From contig CANETM010000011.1 in NCBI GenBank assembly GCA_947441205.1, positions 1 to 16,322 of the forward strand: a stretch of 16,322 nucleotides of DNA. The letters are read 5' to 3'. Shown here in pieces: positions 1 to 6,543 of this stretch. Source of the stretch: Bacteroidota bacterium (GTDB taxonomy: Bacteria; Bacteroidota; Bacteroidia; Chitinophagales; Chitinophagaceae). The position numbers were made by a program, and so were the translations under genes. How positions within the stretch are numbered: the stretch's first letter is position 1; the number at the start of each line of letters is the position of its first letter. The notes beneath the pieces were generated by a model. That model was given only the letters and a program-made list of their open reading frames with translations. It searched no databases and was not told the origin of the DNA.

Positions 1-107
1 CAACAGTATTAAATACAATTGGATTACAAAATGGAGCATCTATCATTAGAGTTCATGATATATTAGAAGCAAAACAAATTATTGATTTAGGAAGGTTTTT
101 ATTTTAA
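1..107 (+). CDS. folP: Dihydropteroate synthase, C-terminal fragment
   Basis: The reading frame is open from the window edge (first full codon at base 3) to a TAA at 105-107 and gives 34 residues. It contains the stretch GASIIRVHDILEAKQ, which matches the C-terminal end of dihydropteroate synthase, where the Arg and His of the 'RVHDV' signature bind the pterin pyrophosphate. The enzyme joins p-aminobenzoate to the dihydropterin in folate synthesis in the cytoplasm. The rest of the gene lies outside the window. A hairpin starts a few bases after the stop, so transcription probably ends here. The family call rests only on this short C-terminal signature. Confidence 0.8.
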   Translation, partial: TVLNTIGLQNGASIIRVHDILEAKQIIDLGRFLF

Positions 108-111
108 AAAA

Positions 112-143
112 AAAATCCCCAACATATATATGTTGAGGATTTT
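112..143 (-). terminator. Hairpin terminator between folP and the FKBP lipoprotein gene
   Basis: Arms 112-126 and 129-143 pair with a single C/A mismatch (119/136). On the minus strand the stem is followed by about ten T residues (complement of the A-run 106-115), giving a good intrinsic terminator for the FKBP gene that ends at 162. On the plus strand the stem ends in TTTT and may also stop folP transcription, so it is probably bidirectional. Confidence 0.75.
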
Positions 144-161
144 GAGTATGTTGATTTACAA

Positions 162-1082
162 TTAATTCCCTTGTGGTAATCCTGCCATTTGACTTGGCAT
201 TGCAATTACTTGTTTCTTAGGATTTACATCAAAAATTTCAATGTCGAAAGCTAGGTTTTCATAGGCTTTAATTGGACCATTAGCTTGTGGACCGTATGCT
301 AACATTGCTGGAACATAAATAGTTCCTTTTGCACCTTTGTTGAAATATAAAAGGCCAATTTCCCAACCAGGAATAACTGAACCTAATCCTAAATTTACTT
401 CATATGGTTTTGCAGCTGGATCATTTGGTTTAATATTAGTGTCAAATGTTTCACCTTTAAAAGTATATCCTTTGTAAAAAACACTAACTGCTTTAGTTGA
501 ATCAATTTTGGCCTTAACATCACCTGGTTCTTTAACTACTACAAATACTCCTTCTGGTGATTTTACAGCTTTGATATTGTTTTTTGCTAAATAAGCTTCA
601 ATAGCTTTTACTTCTTTATCTTTTTCAGCTGTTTGCTCTTTTTTATAATCTTCAGAAACTTGACTTTCTTGAGCGAACACATTTAAAATTTCAACTTTTC
701 CAATAACAACTTCCCCTGTTTTGAATACGTCGTTAAGTTGTAAAGCGTTCATTTTTACTAATGTGTCAACACTTAAGTTAAATTCAATTTTGTCTCCTTT
801 TCTACATTTCATCATAATTTCTGTAAAACTATATTTACCTAATCTTGCTGTATCTACTGGTAAATAAGCAGGGATAAAACCAAAAGTTGAGCTTAAAACT
901 GAATCCTTTGTTTTTAATCGGTATTCTATGTTAATTTTTACAAATTGACCTTGTACTAATAGTTTTTCATTTCCACTACCGTGTGAAATTTTATACATCA
1001 TTCCTGATGGCGCTTTTTCAAATTGATTACAACTTGCAAACAATACAATTGCAGCGACGAATTTTAATGTTGACTTTATCAT
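162..1082 (-). CDS. FKBP-type peptidyl-prolyl cis-trans isomerase lipoprotein
   Basis: Predicted 306-residue exported lipoprotein that would catalyse proline isomerisation in the periplasm or at the outer membrane and assist protein folding. Residues 1-18 form a lipoprotein signal (hydrophobic 8-16, then A-S-C with Cys18). Residues about 195-288 are an FKBP domain with the expected active-site residues in order: Tyr203, Phe213-Asp214, Val236-Ile237 with Trp240, Tyr263 in AYG, and Phe279. Residues about 28-136 resemble a second FKBP-like domain that lacks these residues, and a charged Lys/Glu-rich linker (about 140-165) joins the two. Similar two-part FKBP lipoproteins are common in Bacteroidota; GldI of gliding flavobacteria is a relative, but nothing here shows a gliding role. 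The start lies 10 bp after the nrnA stop, so the two genes are probably co-transcribed. The leader is A/T-rich with no Shine-Dalgarno. Confidence 0.88.
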   Translation of the reverse strand: MIKSTLKFVAAIVLFASCNQFEKAPSGMMYKISHGSGNEKLLVQGQFVKINIEYRLKTKDSVLSSTFGFIPAYLPVDTARLGKYSFTEIMMKCRKGDKIEFNLSVDTLVKMNALQLNDVFKTGEVVIGKVEILNVFAQESQVSEDYKKEQTAEKDKEVKAIEAYLAKNNIKAVKSPEGVFVVVKEPGDVKAKIDSTKAVSVFYKGYTFKGETFDTNIKPNDPAAKPYEVNLGLGSVIPGWEIGLLYFNKGAKGTIYVPAMLAYGPQANGPIKAYENLAFDIEIFDVNPKKQVIAMPSQMAGLPQGN

Positions 1083-1092
1083 TTTTTATTTA

Positions 1093-2100
1093 TTATGTTA
1101 ATTGTGACTTATACTCATTTATTATATTTACGAAATCCTTTGCTGTTTCTTCTACAGATTTTGATGAACGACCTCCTGCTGCATTTGCATGTCCTCCGCC
1201 TTCAAAATGATTACGTGCAAATATATTAACATCAAAGATACCTTTGCTTCTAAAGCTCCATTTTCTTTCTTCTTCCCTATCAATTACAATGGCCGCAAAT
1301 TTAATCCCTTGAATGGATAATAAATAGTTGACTAAGCCCTCTGTATCCCCTGTTTTCAAGTCAAACTTGTAAATATCAGTCTTAGGAATAGCCATTAACG
1401 CTGTATTAAGTTCTGGGAATACCTGCATTCTATATAAAAATGCATTTCCCATGAATTTTAATCGAGCCTCACTGCCTTGATCATATATATTCTCATGAAT
1501 AACAGCATGTTGTAATCCTAATTCTTTTAAATGGGCTACTATTTTATGAACGGAGGCGGTTGTAGATGGGAACCTAAATGAACCAGTATCCGTCATTAAA
1601 CCAGTATATAAGCAATTGGCAATATCCAAGTTTATTAAATTACTATGTCCTGATTGTACTATGAAATCATAAATCATTTCACATGTTGAACTCATTTTTA
1701 CATCACTTATGCCATATCCAAAGCTTGGCGTATCAGGTTGTTGGTGATGGTCGATTAATATTTTAACCGACTTGGAAGCGGCAATTATAGGTTCTAAATG
1801 CTTGGTTCTGTGTAAGATATTAAAATCTAAACAAAAAGTATAGTCTGCATCATTAACTATTTGGGTTGCAGCAGCCTTATTTGATTCAAAGTCAATTACT
1901 TCATTAACGCCTGGCATCCAATCCAAAAATTGAGCCCAATTAGTTGGGGCTATCACTTTTACATCATGTCCAAGTTGCTTCAAAAAATGATATAAAGCTA
2001 AAGATGATCCTATTGCATCTCCATCAGGTTTTTGATGACAAGTAATAACGCCTTTAAATGGGGATTTTAATATTGGGAAAAACTGTTCTATTGGTTGCAT
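1093..2100 (-). CDS. nrnA: DHH/DHHA1 phosphoesterase, oligoribonuclease / pAp phosphatase type
   Basis: 335 residues, the usual length of NrnA-type proteins, which degrade 2-5-nt RNA oligomers to mononucleotides and dephosphorylate 3'-phosphoadenosine-5'-phosphate in the cytoplasm. The N-terminal DHH domain shows H22-x3-D26-G-D28-A-I-G-S (metal site), Asp92 in the LDFN motif, and the family signature D117-H118-H119. The C-terminal DHHA1 domain carries the substrate-binding GGGH motif at 301-304 followed by AAGGRS. Mn2+ dependence is expected for the family. The start at 2100 places the first metal-binding His at residue 22, as in homologues. A TAAATTTG element ends 7 bp before the ATG, implying a nearly leaderless transcript. 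It leads a two-gene unit with the FKBP lipoprotein and diverges from ndk. Confidence 0.9.
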   Translation of the reverse strand: MQPIEQFFPILKSPFKGVITCHQKPDGDAIGSSLALYHFLKQLGHDVKVIAPTNWAQFLDWMPGVNEVIDFESNKAAATQIVNDADYTFCLDFNILHRTKHLEPIIAASKSVKILIDHHQQPDTPSFGYGISDVKMSSTCEMIYDFIVQSGHSNLINLDIANCLYTGLMTDTGSFRFPSTTASVHKIVAHLKELGLQHAVIHENIYDQGSEARLKFMGNAFLYRMQVFPELNTALMAIPKTDIYKFDLKTGDTEGLVNYLLSIQGIKFAAIVIDREEERKWSFRSKGIFDVNIFARNHFEGGGHANAAGGRSSKSVEETAKDFVNIINEYKSQLT

Positions 2101-2107
2101 AAGGGCA

Positions 2108-2115
2108 CAAATTTA
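2108..2115 (-). promoter_or_regulatory. Bacteroidota -7 element for nrnA
   Basis: The minus strand reads TAAATTTG, an exact match to the Bacteroidota TAnnTTTG -7 consensus, ending 7 nt before the nrnA ATG. No convincing -33 TTTG lies at the usual distance. If used, transcription would begin within about three bases of the start codon. Confidence 0.45.
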
Positions 2116-2137
2116 GTGCAAAACCAATGTTTTTATG

Positions 2138-2145
2138 TAATTTTG
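2138..2145 (+). promoter_or_regulatory. Bacteroidota -7 element for ndk
   Basis: TAATTTTG matches TAnnTTTG exactly and lies 34 bp before the ndk start codon, which would give a leader of about 30 nt. The -33 element is not convincing. It is back to back with the nrnA -7 element, about 20 bp away on the other strand. Confidence 0.5.
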
Positions 2146-2179
2146 CGGCCACATTTAGAAACATTTTAATAAAATAAAC

Positions 2180-2596
2180 ATGAGCAACAGAACATTTACA
2201 ATGATTAAACCAGATGCTACCTCAAAAGGATACACTGGTGCCATTTTAGACCAAATCATACAGTCTGGATTTAAGGTGAAAGCCATGAAATGGATTCATT
2301 TAACCCCTTCTCAAGCTGGTCAGTTCTATGAAGTGCATAAGGAAAGACCTTTTTATGGAGAATTGGTTGAATTTATGAGCAGTGGCCCAATTGTAGCTGC
2401 AATATTGGAAAAAGACAATGCAGTTGCTGATTTTAGAACTTTAATTGGTGCAACAAATTTTAAAGATGCTGCAGAAGGTACTATTCGTAAGAAATATGCA
2501 AGTTCAATTGGAGAAAATGCTGTTCACGGAAGTGATAGTGATGAAAATGCAGCAATAGAAAGTAATTTCTTCTTCAGTAATTTTGAAAGATTTTAA
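2180..2596 (+). CDS. ndk: Nucleoside diphosphate kinase
   Basis: 138 residues, the standard size for this cytoplasmic enzyme, which moves the gamma phosphate from ATP to other NDPs through a phospho-histidine. The family opens with the RTFTMIKPDA stretch (residues 4-13, with nucleotide-binding Lys10), and the active-site signature is A-V-H116-G-S-D-S-D, with His116 the phosphorylated residue. Arg86 and Arg103 fall at the nucleotide-binding arginine positions, and the C-terminus is intact. The ATG is preceded by an A/T-rich leader (aaaataaac) without Shine-Dalgarno, and no earlier in-frame start is plausible. It is a single-gene unit with its own promoter and terminator. Confidence 0.96.
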   Translation: MSNRTFTMIKPDATSKGYTGAILDQIIQSGFKVKAMKWIHLTPSQAGQFYEVHKERPFYGELVEFMSSGPIVAAILEKDNAVADFRTLIGATNFKDAAEGTIRKKYASSIGENAVHGSDSDENAAIESNFFFSNFERF

Positions 2597-2599
2597 GTC

Positions 2600-2642
2600 A
2601 ATTAAAAAGTTCTTTATAAATTATAAGGACTTTTTAATTTTT
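2600..2642 (+). terminator. Terminator of ndk
   Basis: A long A/T-rich hairpin begins 4 bp after the ndk stop. The left arm AATTAAAAAGTTCTTTATA (2600-2618) pairs with the segment ending at 2638, with two G-T pairs and one bulge, and ends in a run of T (2636-2642). Because the lower stem is A-tract/T-tract it can act in both directions. Confidence 0.75.
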
Positions 2643-2657
2643 CGTCTAAAGATATTT

Positions 2658-2686
2658 TCGGTGCCCCCCATAAACGAGGGCACCGA
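2658..2686. terminator. GC-rich hairpin between convergent ndk and helicase genes
   Basis: A perfect 9-bp stem, TCGGTGCCC (2658-2666) with GGGCACCGA (2678-2686), closes an 11-nt loop. It is by far the most GC-rich segment of this intergenic region and is followed by a T-rich stretch on each strand (TTTATTTTG on plus; AAAATATC, read on minus). It is probably an additional terminator; a conserved RNA or protein-binding element is an alternative. Confidence 0.5.
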
Positions 2687-2703
2687 TTTATTTTGAGCTA
2701 AAA

Positions 2704-2737
2704 GAGAAGCCCTTAAAAATAAATTTAAGGGCTTCTT
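2704..2737 (-). terminator. Terminator of the DEAD-box helicase gene
   Basis: GAAGCCCTTAAA (2706-2717) and TTTAAGGGCTTC (2724-2735) form a perfect 12-bp stem with a 6-nt loop, extendable by one A-T and one G-T pair. It lies just past the helicase stop at 2745. The T-run after it on the minus strand is short (TCTTTTAG). Confidence 0.75.
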
Positions 2738-2744
2738 CTTTACA

Positions 2745-4073
2745 CTATTTCTTCGGTTTTCGCTTTTTGGGTTTACCATATTTTTTTGTCATGGCATCCT
2801 TATGATTTTTTCGCACATTTACTTTTTGATTCTTCAATGACTTTTCGTGAAATGCTGGCCCTGATTCTTCTTTCTTAGGAACTTTAATTTGAATAATCTT
2901 CATTCTTACTTTTGGCTTCTCATCCTCAGTTAATATTTCAGATATTTCTAAATTCTCAGGAAGACTCTGCGTTGGAATGGGTTGTTTCATTAATAACTCA
3001 ATTGCATCTCTTTCTTTTGCTTCTTTGGGTGTTATAAAAGTTATCGCTATTCCTTTTTTATCTGCTCTACCCGTTCTTCCAATTCTATGTATATAATTTT
3101 CGGGCACGTCTGGTGTGTCAAAATTTATAACATGCGTAACCTCGGCAACGTCAATACCACGGGCCATTACATCAGTTGAAATAATATATTTAAATACCCC
3201 AGCTTTAAATTGATTAACTGTATTGAAACGATAATTTTGTTCCTTGTTGGAGTGAATAACACCAACTATATCAGGGAATAATTCAATTAGTTTATCATAA
3301 AGTTGATCGGCCAAACTTTTAGTAGCTGCGAATATCAATACCTTAGTCATGGTTTCATCCGAAGACAATAACAATTCTAATAAATTAATCTTGGTGTTAA
3401 AATTGGGTACTTCGTATCCTGTTTGAATAATATTTTCAAGTGGCGTACCAGTTGGAGCTGCTTCTACTCTTTCTGGAGCAGTGAAATAATCATTCATTAA
3501 TTTTTCTACTTCTTCAGTGATCGTTGCAGAAAATAATAAGTTTTGTCTTTTTTGAGGAAGTAATTCTAAAATGTTGGTGATTTGTTTTCTAAATCCAAGA
3601 TTTAACATTTCATCCATTTCATCAATCACCAATCGCTTAATGGTTTTTGTTTTGATCGAACCATTCATTATTAAATCAAACAATCTTCCTGGAGTTGCTA
3701 CAATGATATCAGCACCTTTCTCAACCTCAATTGCTTGTGTATTAATATTAACGCCACCAAATACTCCTACTGTAGTGACATTCATGTATTTTGAAAGTTT
3801 CTTAGCCGCTTCTACAACTTGAACCACTAATTCTCTTGTTGGAACTAATATTAAAATTTGCGGTGCTTTGTTTTTATCAAATTTCCATTGTCTTAAACAA
3901 GGTAATAAATAGGCAAAGGTTTTTCCTGTTCCAGTTTGAGCAATACCACAAACGTCTCGACCGGACATTACGATTGGAAATACCCTATGTTGTATAGTAG
4001 TAGCTTGTTTATATTTTAAATCCTCTAAAGCATTTAAGATGGAAGCATTCAAGTTAAGGTCAGTAAAATTCAT
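2745..4073 (-). CDS. DEAD-box ATP-dependent RNA helicase
   Basis: 442-residue helicase that would unwind structured RNA during ribosome assembly or RNA decay. Visible motifs: Q motif with Gln28, motif I A-Q-T-G-T-G-K-T (45-52), Ia PTREL (78-82), TPGR (127-130), motif II D-E-M-D (151-154, in place of DEAD), motif III SAT (182-184), and in domain 2 STDVMARGID and HRIGRTGR. The end is a strongly basic tail (KKYGKPKKRKPKK), likely for RNA contact. The open frame extends upstream to an ATG at 4136, but that start lies inside the katG terminator stem, and the extra 21 residues are unlike the family, where the Q motif follows the start directly (MNFTDLNL). The ATG at 4073 is therefore preferred. Closest to the RhlE-like group; the exact subfamily is not decided. 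Single-gene unit. Confidence 0.92.
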   Translation of the reverse strand: MNFTDLNLNASILNALEDLKYKQATTIQHRVFPIVMSGRDVCGIAQTGTGKTFAYLLPCLRQWKFDKNKAPQILILVPTRELVVQVVEAAKKLSKYMNVTTVGVFGGVNINTQAIEVEKGADIIVATPGRLFDLIMNGSIKTKTIKRLVIDEMDEMLNLGFRKQITNILELLPQKRQNLLFSATITEEVEKLMNDYFTAPERVEAAPTGTPLENIIQTGYEVPNFNTKINLLELLLSSDETMTKVLIFAATKSLADQLYDKLIELFPDIVGVIHSNKEQNYRFNTVNQFKAGVFKYIISTDVMARGIDVAEVTHVINFDTPDVPENYIHRIGRTGRADKKGIAITFITPKEAKERDAIELLMKQPIPTQSLPENLEISEILTEDEKPKVRMKIIQIKVPKKEESGPAFHEKSLKNQKVNVRKNHKDAMTKKYGKPKKRKPKK

Positions 4074-4077
4074 GCAA

Positions 4078-4085
4078 CGAAGGTA
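4078..4085 (-). promoter_or_regulatory. Possible -7 element of the helicase gene
   Basis: The minus strand reads TACCTTCG, one base off the TAnnTTTG consensus, ending 4 nt before the preferred ATG at 4073. If used, the transcript would be leaderless. This would exclude the upstream ATG at 4136 as the start. Confidence 0.35.
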
Positions 4086-4115
4086 AACTTTTATTCCAAG
4101 ACCGTAAATCAACAA

Positions 4116-4141
4116 AAAAGGTGACCAATTGGCCACCTTTT
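4116..4141 (-). terminator. Terminator of katG
   Basis: AAAAGGTG-a-CCAATTGG-c-CACCTTTT forms a stem with one A/C mismatch, followed on the minus strand by TTTTTTG. It starts 18 bp after the katG stop, and it covers the alternative helicase start at 4136. Confidence 0.8.
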
Positions 4142-4159
4142 ACTATCAATTAGTATTAT

Positions 4160-6379
4160 TTAAGCTAAATCAAAGCGATCTAAATTCATCACTTTTGACC
4201 AAGCAGCAACAAAATCATGAACAAATTTTGCTTTAGCATCTTCACATGCATAAACTTCTGACAATGCTCTTAATTCTGAATTAGAGCCAAAAATTAAATC
4301 AACTCTTGTTCCTGTCCATTTTACTTTACCAGTAGCTCTATCACTACCTTCAAATAATTGTTGTGATGCTGAGCTAGCTTTCCAAGTAGTTCCAAAGTCA
4401 ATTAAATTAACAAAGAAATCATTTGATAATACACCAGGTTTGTTGGTAAATACACCATGTGCTGAACCATCAAAGTTGGTATTCAATACACGCATACCTC
4501 CTATTAAAACAGTTAATTCAGGCGTTGTTAAAGTAAGTAATTGCGCTTTGTCAATTAACATTTCCTCAGTTGAAACAACACTATGATTTTTTACATAGTT
4601 ACGGAATCCATCAGCGAATGGTTCTAAAACACCAAATGATGCGACGTCTGTTTGAGCTTCAGAAGCGTCTGCACGACCAGGTGTAAATGGAACAGTAATA
4701 TTATGTCCACCATCCTTAGCAGCTTTCTCAATGGCAGCAGCACCAGCTAATACGATTAAATCAGCTAATGATACTTTTTTGCTGTTGTTTGTAGTGTTAA
4801 ATTCTTTTTGAATATTTTCCAACGCATCTAAAACTTTAGAAAGTTGTATTGGGTTATTTACAGACCAAAACTTTTGAGGTGCTAATCTAATTCTTGCACC
4901 ATTTGCTCCACCACGTTTATCAGATCCACGGAAAGTAGAAGCTGAAGCCCATGCAGTTGATACTAAATCAGCTACAGTTAATCCAGTTGCTAAAATTTTA
5001 GTTTTTAAAGCAGCAATATCAGCCGCATCAATTAAAGGATGAGAAACTGCTGGAATAGGATCCTGCCATACTAATTCTTCGGCAGGTACTTCATTACCTA
5101 CATATAAAGTAATAGGCCCCATGTCACGATGCGTTAATTTGAACCAAGCTCTTGCGAAAGCGTCTGCAAACTGATCGGGGTTTTCATAAAAACGTTTTGA
5201 AATTGGGCCATAAGCTGGATCAACTCTTAGTGCTATGTCAGTTGTAAGCATGGTAGGTGCATGTGTTATGCTTGCATCATGAGCATCTGGCACTGTTCCC
5301 GAACCTGCACCAGCCTTTGGTTTCCACTGATGTGCACCTGCTGGACTTTTTGTTAATTCCCATTCAAATCCAAATAAGTTTTCAAAATAATTATTACTCC
5401 ATTTTGTTGGTGTTGTTGTCCAAGCACCTTCTAAACCTGAAGTAATTGTATTCACACCATTACCACTGTTCAAAGTATTCTTCCAACCTAAACCTTGATC
5501 TTCAATATTTGCAGCGGCTGGTTCTACCCCTACGTATTTTCCAGGATCAGCAGCACCATGTGTTTTTCCAAATGTATGACCACCTGCAATTAAAGCAACT
5601 GTTTCTTCATCATTCATTGCCATACGTGCAAATGTTTCGCGAATATCACGAGCAGATGCTATTGGATCAGGATTGCCATTAGGCCCTTCTGGGTTTACAT
5701 AAATTAAACCCATTTGAACTGCTGCTAAAGGATTTTCTAAATCACGGTCACCACTATAACGATTATCACCTAACCACTCACGCTCGTTACCCCAATAAAC
5801 ATCTTCTTGAGGTTCCCATACATCAGCACGACCTCCTCCAAAACCAAAAGTTTTAAAACCCATAGATTCTAAAGCACAGTTTCCTGCTAAAATCATTAAG
5901 TCAGCCCAAGATAATTTTTGACCATATTTCTTTTTAATTGGCCATAATAATAATCTTGCCTTATCCAAATTGGTGTTATCAGGCCAGCTATTTAAGGGAG
6001 CAAAACGTTGCATGCCTGCACCAGCACCACCTCGACCATCAGTTGTACGATAAGTACCTGCACTATGCCATGCCATACGAATAAAGAAAGGGCCATAATG
6101 ACCGTAGTCTGCTGGCCACCAATCTTGTGAATTGGTCATTAAATCATAAATATCTTGTTTAACCGTTTTTAAATCAAGCGAAGCAAATTCTTTTTTATAA
6201 TCAAAATTTGCTTCCATTGGATTCGTTAAATTAGAATGCTGACGCAAGATATTTAAGGGTAACTGATTAGGCCACCAATCCGTATTTCGAGGTCCTCGAC
6301 CAGCACTTGGTTGCATCATTGGTGATTTTGCAGTTGCGCCTGTAAAAGGGCATTTGCCCTCTGAAGTATTGTTTTCCAT
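4160..6379 (-). CDS. katG: Catalase-peroxidase
   Basis: 739 residues, full length for KatG, the bifunctional haem enzyme that removes hydrogen peroxide as catalase and as peroxidase. The N-terminal haem domain contains the distal triad Arg101-Trp104-His105 (RMAWHSAGTYR), the partners of the Met-Tyr-Trp adduct Tyr227 (GLIYVNPEGP) and Met253 (ARMAM) with Trp104, and the proximal haem ligand His268 in AGGHTFGKTHGA. These positions sit 2-3 residues before the M. tuberculosis numbering (Trp107, Tyr229, Met255, His270). The C-terminal half is the usual haem-less duplicated domain and is complete to LDRFDLA. There is no signal peptide, so it is cytoplasmic. It is flanked by hairpin terminators on both sides and so is expressed alone. 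Induction by peroxide is likely for the family; no regulator gene is adjacent. Confidence 0.97.
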   Translation of the reverse strand: MENNTSEGKCPFTGATAKSPMMQPSAGRGPRNTDWWPNQLPLNILRQHSNLTNPMEANFDYKKEFASLDLKTVKQDIYDLMTNSQDWWPADYGHYGPFFIRMAWHSAGTYRTTDGRGGAGAGMQRFAPLNSWPDNTNLDKARLLLWPIKKKYGQKLSWADLMILAGNCALESMGFKTFGFGGGRADVWEPQEDVYWGNEREWLGDNRYSGDRDLENPLAAVQMGLIYVNPEGPNGNPDPIASARDIRETFARMAMNDEETVALIAGGHTFGKTHGAADPGKYVGVEPAAANIEDQGLGWKNTLNSGNGVNTITSGLEGAWTTTPTKWSNNYFENLFGFEWELTKSPAGAHQWKPKAGAGSGTVPDAHDASITHAPTMLTTDIALRVDPAYGPISKRFYENPDQFADAFARAWFKLTHRDMGPITLYVGNEVPAEELVWQDPIPAVSHPLIDAADIAALKTKILATGLTVADLVSTAWASASTFRGSDKRGGANGARIRLAPQKFWSVNNPIQLSKVLDALENIQKEFNTTNNSKKVSLADLIVLAGAAAIEKAAKDGGHNITVPFTPGRADASEAQTDVASFGVLEPFADGFRNYVKNHSVVSTEEMLIDKAQLLTLTTPELTVLIGGMRVLNTNFDGSAHGVFTNKPGVLSNDFFVNLIDFGTTWKASSASQQLFEGSDRATGKVKWTGTRVDLIFGSNSELRALSEVYACEDAKAKFVHDFVAAWSKVMNLDRFDLA

Positions 6380-6457
6380 ATTTGTTTTTTCTATTTTTAA
6401 AACATAAAATTACACCCTTTTTTTTATTGATTTGGGAATTTGTTTATGTGTATTAGT

Positions 6458-6493
6458 TGAAATTTCTTTCATGATATCAATCATTTAATTAAA
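6458..6493. promoter_or_regulatory. Three short palindromes upstream of katG
   Basis: TGAAA-TTTC-TTTCA (6458-6471), TGATATCA (6472-6479) and TTTAATTAAA (6484-6493) lie in a row about 80-115 bp before the katG start, just past the amidohydrolase terminator. They could be operator sites for katG control, but in DNA this A/T-rich such palindromes also arise by chance, and none matches an operator I can name with confidence. Confidence 0.25.
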
Positions 6494-6496
6494 CAA

Positions 6497-6523
6497 AAAT
6501 GGCGACTTTTATTGTCGCCATTT
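6497..6523 (-). terminator. Terminator of the AbgB-like amidohydrolase gene
   Basis: AAATGGCGAC (6497-6506) and GTCGCCATTT (6514-6523) form a perfect 10-bp stem with a 7-nt loop, followed on the minus strand by TTTTTGTTT. It lies 20 bp after the amidohydrolase stop and separates it from katG. Confidence 0.85.
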
Positions 6524-6543
6524 AAAATTGTAAACTATGTAAA

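Noticed and set aside
4074..4136. N-terminal extension of the helicase
   Set aside because: It overlaps the katG terminator stem and is unlike the family N-terminus; the start at 4073 is preferred.
5257..5682. Two open frames (+) opposite katG
   Set aside because: They are shadows of the katG coding frame with no motif or start signal of their own.
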